Source: Siphonodentalium dalli (taxonomy: Eukaryota > Mollusca > Scaphopoda > Gadilida > Siphonodentaliidae). Taken from it: a stretch of DNA of 64,000 nt. The notes under the pieces are model-generated. The model worked only from the letters and a program-made list of their open reading frames with translations. It made no database searches and was not told where the DNA came from. Location: positions 124,570,754-124,634,753 of the forward strand of contig CP136061.1 of the NCBI GenBank assembly GCA_032622095.1, given 5' to 3'. The stretch's first letter is position 1; every line of letters begins with the position of its first letter. The translations under genes were made by a program, and so were the position numbers. Below are positions 1-11,250 of this stretch, piece after piece.

Positions 1-1439
1 CGAATAGAGTGACACGGACAAAAAATAATACACTTGCGGTCATGAAATGACTGTAAAATGGCAGCAACTCCAAGCCATACACGAAGAAAGCTAAATATTG
101 GATAACCACATAGGAGTGAAAATATGTATTGGTACTGTACAAGTCGGTTGTTAAATATATCTAAAGGTACCAATGAAAAAAAATACATCATCCAATAGTC
201 GGGCCAAAATAATAATTTCGGGCATGCAGCACACGAAGTAATGTTTTGGCACACAGTAATGGTAGTTTAATTGGGCATGCTGATCAAGTGAAGATGAAGT
301 TCATACCCCTGTGGTATAAATACTATTTACATTTCCGAAATTTTCAACACCCTCCGTGATAATAAACTACATACACATTACTATGTCGCAAAGTTTATTA
401 TCATGTAAAGAAACACTCATGTCTTCAATAGATTAGCACCGCATCTCACCAATGTAGGACTAATGTTTATGCTGCTACCAAACCGGTTTCGTAGTAGACA
501 CTTTTGTTCATATTACTTCAGTCGCCACTCTACAACTGGAATATGCTACCACGCAATCCACAATATTAGATTTCAGTTTCTTTTTGTTTGAAAATATCTG
601 ACAAATACCACCCGCGTACGTGTGCTAAAATTATCAGGCGATCAGCGTTTAAAGTTGTTATTTCAGCGTTGAACATTAACGCAATTTCGCTATTTGCGGT
701 TTTGTGTGCAGCAGATATGTTGTAACATTAGCGAGAATGGGTAAACACGATGATGTGGATGCAGAAAACGTAGTACGTTTCGCCTGTATGTGTCATTCCT
801 GAATATGACCAAATATAATTTCCAGGTATAATCGCAGTCTCTGCCACATAGTATGTGGGCAATGTTGGTCAAGTTTAGAATTTATTGGAGATTGGCTATG
901 GTACTCCTTGGTGTTTTGATCAATTGCGTTCATAGTTATCACCATGCATTCGTTTGATAAAAGCGAAATATTCGTGTTTCATCACTTGATCGGAGGCAAC
1001 TGTGACTACTATTTTGAGACAGGGACAATAGGATATACACATTTTACCCAGTACAAAATGAATATATCTCATATTGTTATATAGCATTGAATTTTGAAAG
1101 TTTTGGTGTTGTATATATCAAAATAAATGATGATCGGTCATATTCGTGAGACTGCTCCAGGTACATATATTTCTGCTTCTAGAAAAGGTAACAAAATCCC
1201 TACATTCATACTGTTAACTGTTTAATATTACAGATATACCACACATATACCAAACTGTACAGATAAAACCGTTATTTTTCGGTTTCTGGGCGCTCGAAAG
1301 TCCAGATTTAACCGTTGCATGAGACTCTTTCGCTTGCCCTCTCTCATGAGATACATTAGAGAGAATTCGTACATCTTTGCAATCATTCTTTCTCAAATGA
1401 TTCTTATAGGACAAGCTAATACATTTTGCAGACAATGTA
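1..1439. other. No gene seen; AT-rich unique-looking sequence
   Basis: I find only short random reading frames here (all under about 75 codons) and no recognisable domain, RNA gene or terminal repeat. The stretch is AT-rich non-coding sequence. Confidence 0.5.
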
Positions 1440-1870
1440 AATTTTATTCAATTAGTATATGGTGGTATTTTTCCCCATGGGTCTGTATTTGAGGGGGATG
1501 CCCCTTGAACTTTTCAACTGCACCATTCCCCTTGACCAGACCAAACTCCCAGGTTAGCAGATTCCATTTGTACCAACCCAACGGGTTGGTCTCTCAAGCT
1601 TTCCAACTGTTGGAAATTTCCAACCAGACACCCCGTGAGGTTGTAAAATTTCCAACCGATGGCCATTTCAGACCAAACGTATTAAAATATGATACTGTCT
1701 AAAAACTACGAAGTCCCCACTAATTATACTGGTTGGAAAATCAAGCAAGGGGAACAATTTCAACTAATATCTGCAAGTTTAAATTTCCAAGTAATGTTGT
1801 GTGAGGCATGCAATTTCCAACTGTCGTAAATTTTGACCAGGTGGGGGAAGGTAGACGCCCCATCCCTGTC
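1440..1870. repeat. Dispersed repeat with TTTCCAAC words
   Basis: The words TTTCCAACTG, TTTCCAACCAG, GGTTGGAAA and CAGTTGGAAA-like variants recur many times in about 400 bp. The same style of sequence returns near 13,540-13,830, 14,340-14,600 and 23,170-23,470. This is a diverged dispersed non-coding repeat. No clear termini or target duplications were found. The 65-codon frame inside it is a by-product. Confidence 0.5.
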
Positions 1871-1992
1871 GTCATATCCCCGCAGACAAGTCACGTGCGA
1901 GGTTAAATTGCGAAAACCCCAACGGAATTCTGCCCCATGAATTTCTCATATCATTCGCACGTTCGGGAGAGTATTGTTAGTGACGGTAATAA

Positions 1993-2391
1993 CTAAAATG
2001 GTCTGCGTAATTGTTCGATTGAGACTTTCTTCAGATGAAACATGGGCTGACCAGACAGACTTATTCCATTTAGTCCGATCACATTATCGGAAGCATTCTC
2101 ATGATTGACCGGAGGCATTATGTTGTAAATTGACTGCATTCTCGAACCAGTCAAGCTCCTCAGCCCCAACCCGCAGACACGAGCGGTGCATGGTCCTGGA
2201 ATCCGTATTTTATTGATGGTTTGGTTTTTTGGGGCCGCAACGTTAAGGCATACAGGCACGTTTTGCACAAATCCAAACAAAAGTTGCATTAGATGTTCAA
2301 CAAATAATTTCTCTGGAACCGTCCGGCGAAAAATCTTGAATTTCATTGTATATAGAAACTGAACGATTATTATAAGAGAAGACAAAAACAA
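1993..2391 (-). CDS. Hypothetical ORF, 132 codons, no recognised domain
   Basis: An ATG-initiated open frame of 132 codons with a hydrophobic N-terminal stretch (roughly residues 2-16, rich in L, I, V and F), followed by a polar body with scattered basic residues. I recognise no family. It ends just beside a dispersed repeat (2,405-2,845) and has no visible partner exon or promoter. Its length is only modestly above chance for this AT-rich window, so it may be fortuitous. Confidence 0.15.
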   Translation of the reverse strand: MFLSSLIIIVQFLYTMKFKIFRRTVPEKLFVEHLMQLLFGFVQNVPVCLNVAAPKNQTINKIRIPGPCTARVCGLGLRSLTGSRMQSIYNIMPPVNHENASDNVIGLNGISLSGQPMFHLKKVSIEQLRRPF

Positions 2392-2837
2392 TGGATTTTA
2401 AAGATGCATAATCCGAATTAACGCTCGCAAATTACTATTTCCTTGGCTTCGGGGGTAAATATATATTTGATTCGAACCCACCACCAACGCTCAGGGTGAT
2501 CAGATATCGATTTTTGAAATCAATTATCTTTCACCACCGATACTATTAAGTGGCCCAGTAAACAGTCGACGAGAAGACCGTCTCGGACCAAATTGCGGAT
2601 GAAGATGGATAACTCTAAAACAAGTGGCTTTTTTATGTCAGATATTTGACAAACCGGCAAAATTCCGTTGAACAAAATGCTGATAAATGACAGGTTTTAG
2701 GCAATGTTATACTATAGTCGACTGTGGTTAGCATTAATTTTGGGCAATTACTCGATTCTGATTACTGAAGCGGCATTTAAAAAAAAAAAATTGTTGGGAT
2801 CTGATGATATGGGGACCATCGAATCGGATAGTCCAAG

Positions 2838-2905
2838 TCTTCTCGTACTAAAACCGGCTAAGATATTGGGATGGAGGTGCCGGTCTTTAGTCCAAGACCG
2901 CTTGT
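2838..2905 (+). repeat. 68-bp module, left member of an inverted pair
   Basis: The run from AGTCCAAGTCTTCTCGTAC through GGTGCCGGTCTTTAGTCC is repeated in inverted orientation at 3,934-3,999 with almost no change. It sits directly beside the terminal sequence of the surrounding element, so it looks like subterminal sequence of a foldback-type transposon. Confidence 0.6.
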
Positions 2906-3189
2906 ATACCAATCCTATGACACGACTTACGCGCTCGACCTGTGGCGGGAATTTGTGGTGTATTTTACTCGATTTACCTAGCAAATCAATACATGATGCT
3001 ATATACATCGGAAAGGCTTACATCTTATGGTCATAATGGTGTATAATAATCTAACTTTAATGTTAAATTACACATAGAATATTCCGGTTGATTGACACAA
3101 ACATCGATTTGTTTATCTGTTTGTTTACGTTTTAACCGAAAGCCGAAGTGGTCCGAATAAGTTCGGCATAATCCGCTGTTTGTTCTGGG

Positions 3190-3530
3190 AATTCTACTTT
3201 CCGTTTCTATATATAGCGCGGGTTTTCCGAACAAAAATGGCGAAAACCGATCGCCCGAAAGTCCAGTTTTCTATGTGCTTTCAGAACAATTCCCGCACTA
3301 AAAACTTAATGACATAATGGAGGACCAGAACGGTAGTTTTGTTGACAATTTTCGCAAGCAACTTGTCAAAATTGGAGCAAATTAGAACTCTTGTGTCTGA
3401 CTTGCCAAGTTGCCATGCGTGTGATGTGCATTTTGACATCTGTGTTGATAAAATAATCGGAGAACCGAATCACACAGTTTCGAAATATAGTTCTTCCGTT
3501 TTAGTGGGACTTTTCAAACTTAAGGTTCAT
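3190..3530 (+). pseudogene. Exon-like duplicated segment, copy 1 (unknown family)
   Basis: About 330 bp are shared in direct orientation with 47,030-47,370. The shared order is: a TATA-like CTATATATAGCGCG, a short ATG frame (ATGGCGAAAACCGATCGC), then ATGGAGGACCAGAACGG, a 22-codon frame ending in TAG at the same place in both copies, and then a longer frame ending with residues such as IGEPNHTVSKYSS and VGLFKLK before AAG|GTTCAT. The end is splice-donor-like and the shared part stops there, as expected for a promoter plus first exon of a multicopy gene. Here the downstream frame is open. In copy 2 it is split by indels. I do not recognise the protein. Confidence 0.4.
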
Positions 3531-3933
3531 TTATTTAGTGTATTACATTTATATCTCCAATGTTTAATTAATCTATTTATTATTTTATTTATTGACACAC
3601 ATAATTACGATTACAATGGAGAATTCATCGTAATTTGCGTTGTTGTCCAAAATCTACGGAATATTTTCAACGGAAAATGCCGAACACAGTTCGCGAGGTC
3701 AACCGAGTTCGCATACTTTAAAAAAATTGTAAACATTGAGGTAAATGTCTCTTTTCGCATTAAATTACCGTTTTAAATTCACAACTGATGTGGGTTTCAG
3801 ATAAAATAGCATGTCTTCTGCGGAAAATATCCGTTTATTGTCGCAATTGTGATATTTTATTTCATATAATTGTGGTATTATTTGAGCGGGTCACTAACGC
3901 TTAAGTCGTGTCATAAGAATGCATGGGCCTGGA

Positions 3934-3999
3934 ACTCGGACTAAAGACCGGCACCTCCATCCCAATATCTTAGCCGGTTTTAGTACGAGAAGACTTGGA
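3934..3999 (-). repeat. 68-bp module, right member of an inverted pair
   Basis: Inverted copy of the module at 2,838-2,905. It is followed by GAATGAGTACCTTTAA, resembling the terminus of the MITE at 10,098-10,571. Confidence 0.6.
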
Positions 4000-4379
4000 C
4001 TACGAATCGGAATGAGTACCTTTAATACATTTGAGAGATTGAAATTTTGTTTGTCCCATTAGGTATCAAGAACTGCTAAAAAAAAAATCATAATTTGACA
4101 ATAGGGACATTTTCCGAAAGAGTACATATTATGTGATATATATATATTTCTATATATACATCTATCAGATCTGATCAAATGAAGCTTCACTCTTCTATTG
4201 GGGATATTACGGACTAGAAAACACAAATGGAGGCGCTTTAGAACAATGTATTGGGGCTGAACTGGATCGTCAAACGGGTGCTATGTAGAGTGTAAGATAC
4301 GTTACCATGATTGTTGTCAAATTTGTATTACCACAGGCCCGGAAATAACAATGGCGAGTGGATTATTGCTTCCAAATAT

Positions 4380-4720
4380 CAGATATAATGATCATGTAGT
4401 ATTTTATTTTTTTATTTTTTTTTATTTTTAGATTTTTAGATTGAAACTTGAAAAAAACAATTTAATTAAATTTTTCAATTGTTTTTAAATTGAATTTTTT
4501 ATTTTGTTTTAATTGAATTTTTAGATTTTTATTAGATTGAAATTTTTTTTTTTTTAATTTGTTTACAAATTTTAATTTAAAAAATAAGACCGCTATAACA
4601 TCTGCCGGGGTACCACGAGGCACCACACCAAATTTGGTGGAAATCGGTCAAGGGCTCTGGAAGAAAAATTCAAACAGAACAGACAGACAGATCCCTGAAC
4701 TCTTAAAAACACACATTCGT
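4380..4720 (+). repeat. T-rich low-complexity tract followed by a CAGA-tailed repeat end
   Basis: About 180 bp of runs such as ATTTTTTATTTTG and TTTAGATTTTT precede a block with AATTTGGTGGAAATCGGTCAAGG and then ACAGACAGACAGA. This AATCGGTC...CAGA-tail layout is common at the 3' ends of invertebrate retrotransposons and recurs in this window near 20,090, 20,650 and 22,690. I see no gene. Confidence 0.5.
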
Positions 4721-5559
4721 TTTGCCATTAAATGTGAAAATTATGACAAGTGTCATGCTAAATGAAAAACATTGTTATTATAATCACGGATAAATTTATA
4801 ACATCATGCCGCAAACATAAATCTCAGTTCATTGTGATTTGACAACAAAACAGTTGTTTGAATATAGTGAATTTAACACTGAATGTATATCAAAATTAGG
4901 GTGAAGAAAGATGGCGGCAGAATTTTCAATGCAGCCATTGGCCGGCTCAGTAGCTGATTGGTCGAAAATATCAGCTAATAATTATTTGATTGACAGCTAT
5001 GGAAAGGTCCATTGATTACCTGACTTCAGCCAGCACAGGCAGGTGTTCAATCAATGTATTATAATTCTTGCTTGATCCACGAGGTGTGACTGGATGATTA
5101 CATCAGGTCACCCTCAGATCAGGCAGTTATCCAGGATCAGTTGTGTATGTTCCATCAGTGAAGTCTACAGCTTGGAGCAGCTTAGGGTCAAGGTACTGTG
5201 TGTGTGATATATACTGGCTGAGACTGAGAGATAACATGTAGTTCCATAGTATTCTTTGGGGAATATTATAAACCAAAAAAATACTACAAAATCAAGGCAA
5301 AATAGATGCAATCACGATGAGACACTCCGATGGAGTCATTCCAGAGAAAAACAGACAGCAACATTACAGATAGAAAGACTGCAGGAATGAACCAATGCAA
5401 GTCGCATAAAGGAATTGGAAACACAACTTACAAAATGAATTGCTTAATAATTACATGTAACTGAAGCGGAGAACACACATTTAGAAGAAATGATAATGTG
5501 ACTATGCGCCACTTGGCATACTCCAGTACGAAGTTTGACTTCTGAGTTCCTCATAATAC

Positions 5560-6595
5560 CACGTATGTCGAAATACAAGAAGTCTGCCATACCACCATAG
5601 AAGAATACAAGAACGAGGTCATCACCTGTTCAACCACCCCGCATAATTGCGTCCCATTGCTGAACAGTTTGCACGTAGATGGAACATCCCTCATGACTGT
5701 ACAGCCCTTGACAGAAAGCATGTTGCATGCAGAAAGCCACAGAGCAGTGGAAGCATTTATCATAATTATAAAGGCTTCTATTCCATTGTTCTGGTGGGCC
5801 TTGCAGACTACAAGTTCCTCTGGATAGATGTTGGTGGGTACGGACACATGTCAGATGCACATATATTCAATGAATCTGAACTGAATGAGACCTCGCAGAT
5901 GGGACCATTGGTCTTCCTGCAGCAGACCACCTACCAAATGACGACAGGTGAGTGTATAGAGTGACATGTGAAATCCCCTTAGAAGTGGTTGCAATAAAAG
6001 CCTTATTTGATATTCTGTATATGAGAGACATATCATATCAGCCGAGTTTAATGTTAACTTTGTATTATTACAGGAAATTTCCTCGGTGATGATGCGTTTG
6101 GACTCCGGACATATCTAGCTGATGAAGCCAAACTCGCAGCGCAAGATGACCAATGACCAGAGGATCTTCAACTACAGGATATCCAGAGGGCGTCGCATAA
6201 TGGAGAACGGCTTCGGCATCCTGGCCCAACGCTGGCAGATTCTACTGACCACCACGCAACATGAACCTGATACCATACAACTCATTGTCGTGGCCTGCGT
6301 CTGTCTTCATAATTTGGTGAGAGCGCGCTATCCTGCCCTTCAGAATGCTGCATTGGATATGGAGGATGCCAACCATCAAGTAGTCCCAGGTGCTTGGAGG
6401 GCTGGTGTAAGGATGCATGAGGTACACACCATGAGAGGGCCCAACCGTGACAGCACTGCAAAAAAAAAAACGACAATACCTCAAACTTTACAGTTCACCT
6501 GCCGGCTCTGTGCCCTGGCAGGACAGTATGCTATGGAGACAGTTATACAATATATGAACAATTGTGAAATATATCAACAGTTGCCAAAGATATGA
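5560..6595 (+). pseudogene. PIF/Harbinger transposase (HARBI1-like DDE nuclease), decayed, two exons
   Basis: The product would be the DDE endonuclease that excises and inserts a Harbinger element. Exon 1 (open from about 5,647 to 5,947) holds the first catalytic block (TALDRKHVACRKP, with the Asp of ALD), then YHNYKGFYSIVLVGL and VDVGGYGHMSDAHIFNES with the second Asp. An intron of 126 bp follows (GTGAGT at 5,948 to CAG at 6,073). Exon 2 resumes in frame with NFLGDDAFGLRTYL. A frameshift between 6,113 and 6,122 separates it from MKPNSQRKMTNDQRIFNYR and ENGFGILAQRW, where the E is the third catalytic residue. Upstream of 5,640 only degraded fragments remain, so the helix-turn-helix N-terminus is lost. 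The MADF partner at 7,971-8,450 faces it, the usual Harbinger two-gene plan. Family assignment is secure. The gene is dead. Confidence 0.9.
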
Positions 6596-6666
6596 ACAGT
6601 TTTAATGTGGCAAGATGCTTAAGCGGGGCAAAATGTTTTAAGTTTATTTTTATAAAGTAAATTGTA

Positions 6667-6867
6667 TTAACCCTTTACCTAACAGATTTTTCAAATAAAA
6701 ATTAACATTTTTTCAGAAAAAATTCCACAATGTTTCAATATAAAATCATACAAGTATGGATACAATTAGAATCGGCTCGAATAGCCGGTTCTAATGATAC
6801 CCATATGTTTATAGTTTTGTTGAGAAATTTATTTTATTTTTGGCCGTTATGTTAGGTAAAGGGTTAA
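6667..6867. mobile_element. Small piggyBac-type MITE with TTAA target duplications
   Basis: CCCTTTACCTAACA at 6,671-6,684 is matched by its exact reverse complement at 6,850-6,863, and each is bounded by TTAA (6,667-6,670 and 6,864-6,867). A CCC(T) terminus plus a TTAA duplication is the signature of piggyBac-related elements. The 193-bp body is AT-rich and non-coding and holds an imperfect hairpin (AGAATCGGCT ... AGCCGGTTCT, 6,769-6,793). It lies inside the intergenic part of the Harbinger unit. Confidence 0.85.
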
Positions 6868-6869
6868 AG

Positions 6870-7370
6870 ATACGGGCAGCGTTGGCGGTGGGTATGCTGT
6901 TAAATGGAAAGAATAGTAAAATATAGACACACTTTGTTCTTATACCAATCAGAAATATGGCATAAACAGTATGTTATTGTAAAATTTGTTTCCTTTGTTA
7001 TGTAAACAAAAGCAAAAAACGTTACGTTACCTGGCTTTTGTTTAGATCCGGATATGGTAACGTAAAGAGCGTTATTTGTTACTGTTTTCCTGATAAATAG
7101 GCGTTTATATCATTTGTGTGTGATTAACCAATATAATTGTGATGTGTTATGTAAACAGAAGCACAACTTCTGTACCACGAGCAGACTCTTGTTTACGTAC
7201 CATCGTACGTCTTGACGACAATATACTATTTACGCGCTGATTATGTTTGGCATATAAACAAAACTATTTATATTTTAACATTCCTTCTGTTGATGGCGAT
7301 TCGAACAAGTATGAATATTTCTGCAAAGAACGCCGCCCGTGCCTTTAAAGTAAACTAGGACAACATGCAT
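6870..7370 (+). repeat. Dispersed ~500-bp repeat, inverted copy of 32,890-33,410
   Basis: Landmarks in order are GGCGGTGGGTAT, GGCATAAACAGTATGTTATTG, GTTATGTAAACAAA, TATGGTAA..AAAGAGCGTT, CATTTGTGTGTGATTA and CGTGCCTTTAAA. The same series appears in reverse complement at 32,890-33,410. It is non-coding and mobile in origin. It holds the AAAGAGCGTT motif described separately. Confidence 0.75.
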
Positions 7371-7389
7371 TTCAAGTTTCCATACAATA

Positions 7390-8455
7390 ATAAATTGCAG
7401 CCTTTATTTTGTTACAAGTAATAGTAACTATGGAACATATAAACTAAATAAGAAAATAAAATAAAATGGTACACAAACACACTGTCGCTGAAGCACTTAT
7501 ACACTGTCTCTGATACACAAACACACTTTCTATGAAGCACTACTTGTCCTGGTTGTTGTTGTCATCCGACTGCTGCTTCTTGTTGGAATCAGGGTCAGCC
7601 TCTCGATGAATGAGTCGCTGAATGAAGCGTCACTAGTATCGGCCTTTGGATGCTCCCAGGTTGAAGGATGATGGTTGCGATGCATGCGCAGGGGAGCTTG
7701 TAGTGGTGGAGTTGGCTGTAGCTGAAGGGGCCCACATGGTCAGCGTTGGAGAGGGTTTGATAATGGGATGCAATGTCGTCACTTGGTGGGGCCGAGGGGA
7801 CTATGTATGGCTCTGTATCCACTCTGCAGACTGTGACCCACAGACAGAACTACCCGCCTGAGCGGTGGCTGTCCAATACTGAGGTGCTGGTTGCCACATG
7901 GCAGATGGCGAAGAAGGAGTTGGTACTGCTGAGTGGGAGTCTGGTACTGCTGAGAGGGAGCCTGGTACTGCTAAGATGGAGCCTGGTACTGCTGAGAGGG
8001 AACCTGATACTGCTTAGAGGGAGCCTGGAACTGCTGATAGGGAGCCTGAGAGGACTGCTGTGCTGCTGACCGGGCTTTCAGGTCATTTACAGCATAGATG
8101 TGGGTCCGGAGGAAGGAGAACTTTGACAGGATCCATTCGTCCCTCTCGGTGACCTCAGCTGCCCCGTCACCGGACTTCTTCGGGAGGCGGCTATACCTAG
8201 CCCACAAGGACCAATATCAAATCTTTAGCATCTCACTATCCTTGTTCATCTCCTTCGCCTGGTCCTCCCACAATTGATTATTCTTGTACGGGTCCTTGTA
8301 TGCGTTCAACTTATTATTGTAGAGGCACTCATTCTCCCGAATCCATAAACCATAATCTCATCGTCGTTTTGTCTTATTTGCCTTGTTCTTCTTGGGTTGG
8401 CCAGCAGCATGACTGACATCTCTGGGCGAAACTCCACTGCTGTCCTCTTCTTGGA
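7390..8455 (-). pseudogene. MADF-domain (Myb/SANT-like) partner protein of the Harbinger element, decayed
   Basis: Harbinger elements carry a second gene whose DNA-binding protein brings the transposase to the ends. Reading leftwards from about 8,450, an acidic lead with EEDSSGVSPRD is followed by KKNKANKTKRR and an in-frame TGA near 8,359. The MADF core then reads LWIRENECLYNNKLNAYKD and NNQLWEDQAKEM. A second in-frame TGA lies near 8,214, followed by YWSLWARYSRLPKKSGDG. From about 8,207 the frame runs 78 codons: WARYSRLPKKSG, RDEWILSKFSFLRTHI, then Q/Y/P/S-rich repeats (QAPSKQYQ, VPSQQYQ). A further Q/S/Y-rich frame (7,595-7,822) may be its C-terminus after frame shifts. The Trp-spaced helices and the opposing transposase make the assignment good. 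The two stops make it non-functional. Confidence 0.8.
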
Positions 8456-8459
8456 CTTC

Positions 8460-9480
8460 TTGGTCTGAAGATACATTTATAAGATGAAATAACATAAGAT
8501 ACATAAGATAAGATAACATGAGATGAGAAAATCGTCATTTGAAGCTATTGATCCATGGTACTATATACAATAATACAAAATATATTACTTAACCTGACAG
8601 AAAAGGTAAAAATAATTAGCCAAAACATTAACACACCTTGGAATTTTCGCTAGTGCAGCCAACTAGGTTGGACAATAACTGCATTTTAATGAACAAAGCA
8701 ATTAATGCAATGTCTGTATTGGTGTCAAGTGCGGCGTTTCTAAATAGTATTAATCCGCGGCACACCTGGCGATTACACACCAGTGAGAGATAAGAACATA
8801 TCAGTGAGAGATAAGAACATATCTAATTGATTTTTCAATGATATTATATAGGAATTTCATGTGATATACATGTATATACAGGTACTCGAATATACCAATA
8901 TGCAATATTATGAATCGTGAATATGAACCGAATACACGCTGTTAACTATAGTAATGATCGAAGTCCTGTTCATGGTAGATCATAATAGGTCGATAAATAC
9001 ACACAGACAGATTTGTCAAACTCTAAAAATTTAGAAAAAATCAGGATTTTCAACACGGAACACAATGCATCTGGAAAGTCGGGGTTTTCAGCATGGAGAA
9101 ATAAAGAGCGTTCTTTGTTGTCATGTTCCTAACATGGTAAACATAAAGAGCGTTTGTAATACTTGAGAACCTGGAATATGAAAACGAGAGCGCAGGACCA
9201 ATTGTGACTTTCAGTGGTTGGTTTGGGTTGCGACAAAGCGCCCTGTCTCACAGAAGCAAGGACCGAAACGTTTTTATCCGATAAACATGGATATTCATGC
9301 AATGCAATGTTCTCTATAACTATGAATACATAGTTTAATTCATTGTGCGTGAATTGTTCCAGGAGTTTCTTGGTAGCCTTCATGAAAGTCCAAACAGTGC
9401 TGTTGTCAATGGGGGTCAAGAATTTGGCTAATCGGGAGATACAACCGAGAAATGGACAACGCAATAGCACTACATATGCA
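8460..9480. other. No gene seen; AT-rich, with an AAAGAGCGTT pair
   Basis: Only short frames are present. A short GATAAGATA-like run lies near 8,490-8,525 and a direct repeat CAGTGAGAGATAAGAACATA occurs twice at about 8,782-8,822. The paired motif AAAGAGCGTT occurs at 9,103-9,112 and 9,145-9,154. The 138-codon minus frame at 9,129-9,545 has no recognisable domain. Confidence 0.5.
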
Positions 9481-9484
9481 GCAG

Positions 9485-10050
9485 GGGTGGACAAAGTTTT
9501 TTTTCCGGCACGTATGTCGGGGTGGGTGGTCGATAGGACCAACAAACAATTTTTTCAGCAACTCAAAAATATTTTTCCTGCAAGTCTTTTTGACTGTTTT
9601 TGCAATGAGTTTGGCTTAAAACACATCTATATGTCAATATTAATATAAATGACAAATTTAATGATGATCAGACAAACAGTATAGCCTGTAGTCCATGCTA
9701 ATGGATTGAATTTTGAAATCCAAGATGGCTGCTGGCAGCCATGTTTTGTTTTGACCGAATGACCCCAAAATGACTTGTTCATATTTACATGTCAATGTTA
9801 ACATCCATGACTAATAGTATGCACAGAAATTCATATACAGTTGTTTACAGTGAATCCCCCCCGCAAATCTCTGTTTTAATGTTAAAAGGGGGGTGGGTGT
9901 CAAAAAATGGTCGGAAAAAAATGCCGAAAATGGAAAAAAAATTGGACGCGGGGGTGGGCGGGTCCCAACAAGGGTCGAAAGTAAAAAATCAGCATACGTG
10001 CCTGCAATTTTTTTCCGACTCCCCCTGCATGCAGGGGGAATATTATGATG
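9485..10050. repeat. Low-complexity dispersed repeat ending in a perfect 20-bp palindrome
   Basis: The stretch alternates G-runs and A-runs (GGGGTGGGTGG, GGGGTGGGCGGGTCCC, AAAAAATGCCGAAAATGG) and includes the common CCAAGATGGCTGCTGGCAGCCATG type of sequence. It closes with TCCCCCTGCATGCAGGGGGA near 10,021-10,040, a perfect palindrome. No coding signal was found. Confidence 0.5.
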
Positions 10051-10097
10051 TGATTTATTTAAACTAAAATAGAAAATTCAACGAAATCTGGTCTACA

Positions 10098-10571
10098 CTT
10101 AAAGGTACTCAATCCGATCAGACGGTCCCCATACCATTAAGATACAACAACAAAACATTTTTTCAAAATACGCGTTAGTTATCAGAATCGATTTATTGCA
10201 ACAAAAACAATGCTAACCACTGGCAACTATGGTATCAAATTTCCCAAAACTTGTTATTTATCAACATTTTGTTCATTTTGTTTGGCCGTATTATCAATAA
10301 AGTATCGCCAAATTTGACCGTATTGCCGTATTATTCTAGAGTTATCCATCTTCATCCGAAGTTTTGTCCGAGACCCTCCATTTGACCACGTGTTTCTGGG
10401 CCACATATTATTACCCATCTCGAGAAATAACAAACTTAAAAAATCGATATCTGATCACTCTTGAGCTTTGATGGGTGGGTTCCTCGACTCGAATAAAATA
10501 TGTTTACCCCCCCCCCCCGAAACCAAAGAAATAGTAATTTAGGAGCGCCTGATCGGATTGAGTACCTTTCC
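10098..10571 (+). mobile_element. ~470-bp TIR element (MITE), GGTACTCAATCCGATCAGAC family
   Basis: The left end has AAAGGTACTCAATCCGATCA and the right end has TGATCGGATTGAGTACCTTT, giving inverted termini of about 20 bp. The interior is non-coding. Related sequence occurs inverted at 2,424-2,840 and as a half copy at 16,598-16,830, which supports a mobile family. I cannot find a convincing target duplication. It lies at the 5' edge of the reverse-transcriptase remains that begin at about 10,575. Confidence 0.7.
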
Positions 10572-11187
10572 TTTAATAAGCGAGATATAACACCAAATAA
10601 CGCAGTTGAAATAGAAAAATTCAAACAACACTTCGGATTACTTAATTCTGTATCAATCATAGATGACGCAGATTATTTAGAAAAATGTATGCATATTGAG
10701 ACAAATGACCAACTATATCGACCAATAAGCAAAGAAGAACTTGCGTTAGTTTAAAGAGCAATAAGTGCCCTGGAGATGACGGAATTATAAATGAATATAT
10801 GAAGACATCCTCTGACACCCTTATCGACATAATACAGTATTGTAAAACGTTCAATTTAGATTTCGAATACGGTTGTTTACCAGACATCTGTGGAATTGGA
10901 ACTATCATCCATCTATAAGAATAACGGTAATAAGGAAGATCCACACAAAAAAATACAGACCTATCAAGACCTAATACGTTTTGAGCTACTTCTCAAATTG
11001 TTTTTTATTCTTATGTTGAAGAAAGTGCAGTTCTCCGTAAGAAACTGTTGGGCTTTGGAAAAAGCTTATTACACAACTGATACTATTTTTTTTTTTACAT
11101 ATGTTAACGGAAATCTCAAAGGCACTTAATATGAATATTTATTGCGCATTCATTGATTTTGAGAAAGCATTTGATAAGGCGTGGAGG

Positions 11188-11250
11188 CAAGCACAAACAT
11201 ATGAGTAATGACAAATGAAAAGCTACTCACGGTTATCAAGCACAAACATA
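11188..11250 (+). repeat. Duplicated ~48-bp RT segment at the MITE insertion
   Basis: CAAGCACAAACATATGAGTA and onward to CTCACGGTTAT occurs once complete at about 11,188-11,236. It occurs a second time as a copy interrupted by the MITE (CAAGCACAAACATA before it, TATGAGTAATGAC through CTCACGGTTAT after it, to 11,750). A tandem duplication of the host retrotransposon therefore existed, and the MITE entered the second unit. Confidence 0.75.

Larger units (their letters stand above)
2405..4016. mobile_element. Composite TIR/MITE-like repeat, inverted relative to the copy at 10,098
   Basis: The sequence from about 2,424 to 2,840, read on the minus strand, matches the MITE at 10,098-10,571 along most of its length. 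Shared landmarks are GGTCCCCATA, AATGCTAACCAC, GAGTTATCCATCTTCATCCG, ATCGATATCTGATCAC and the CCAAGGAAATAGTAATTT end. The left end has a decayed TIR (near 2,410). The right limit near 4,013 carries GAGTACCTTTAA, the same terminus. Between them sits other material, including a 68-bp module in inverted pairs and a duplicated exon-like segment, so this is a composite or nested element rather than one clean copy. Confidence 0.5.
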
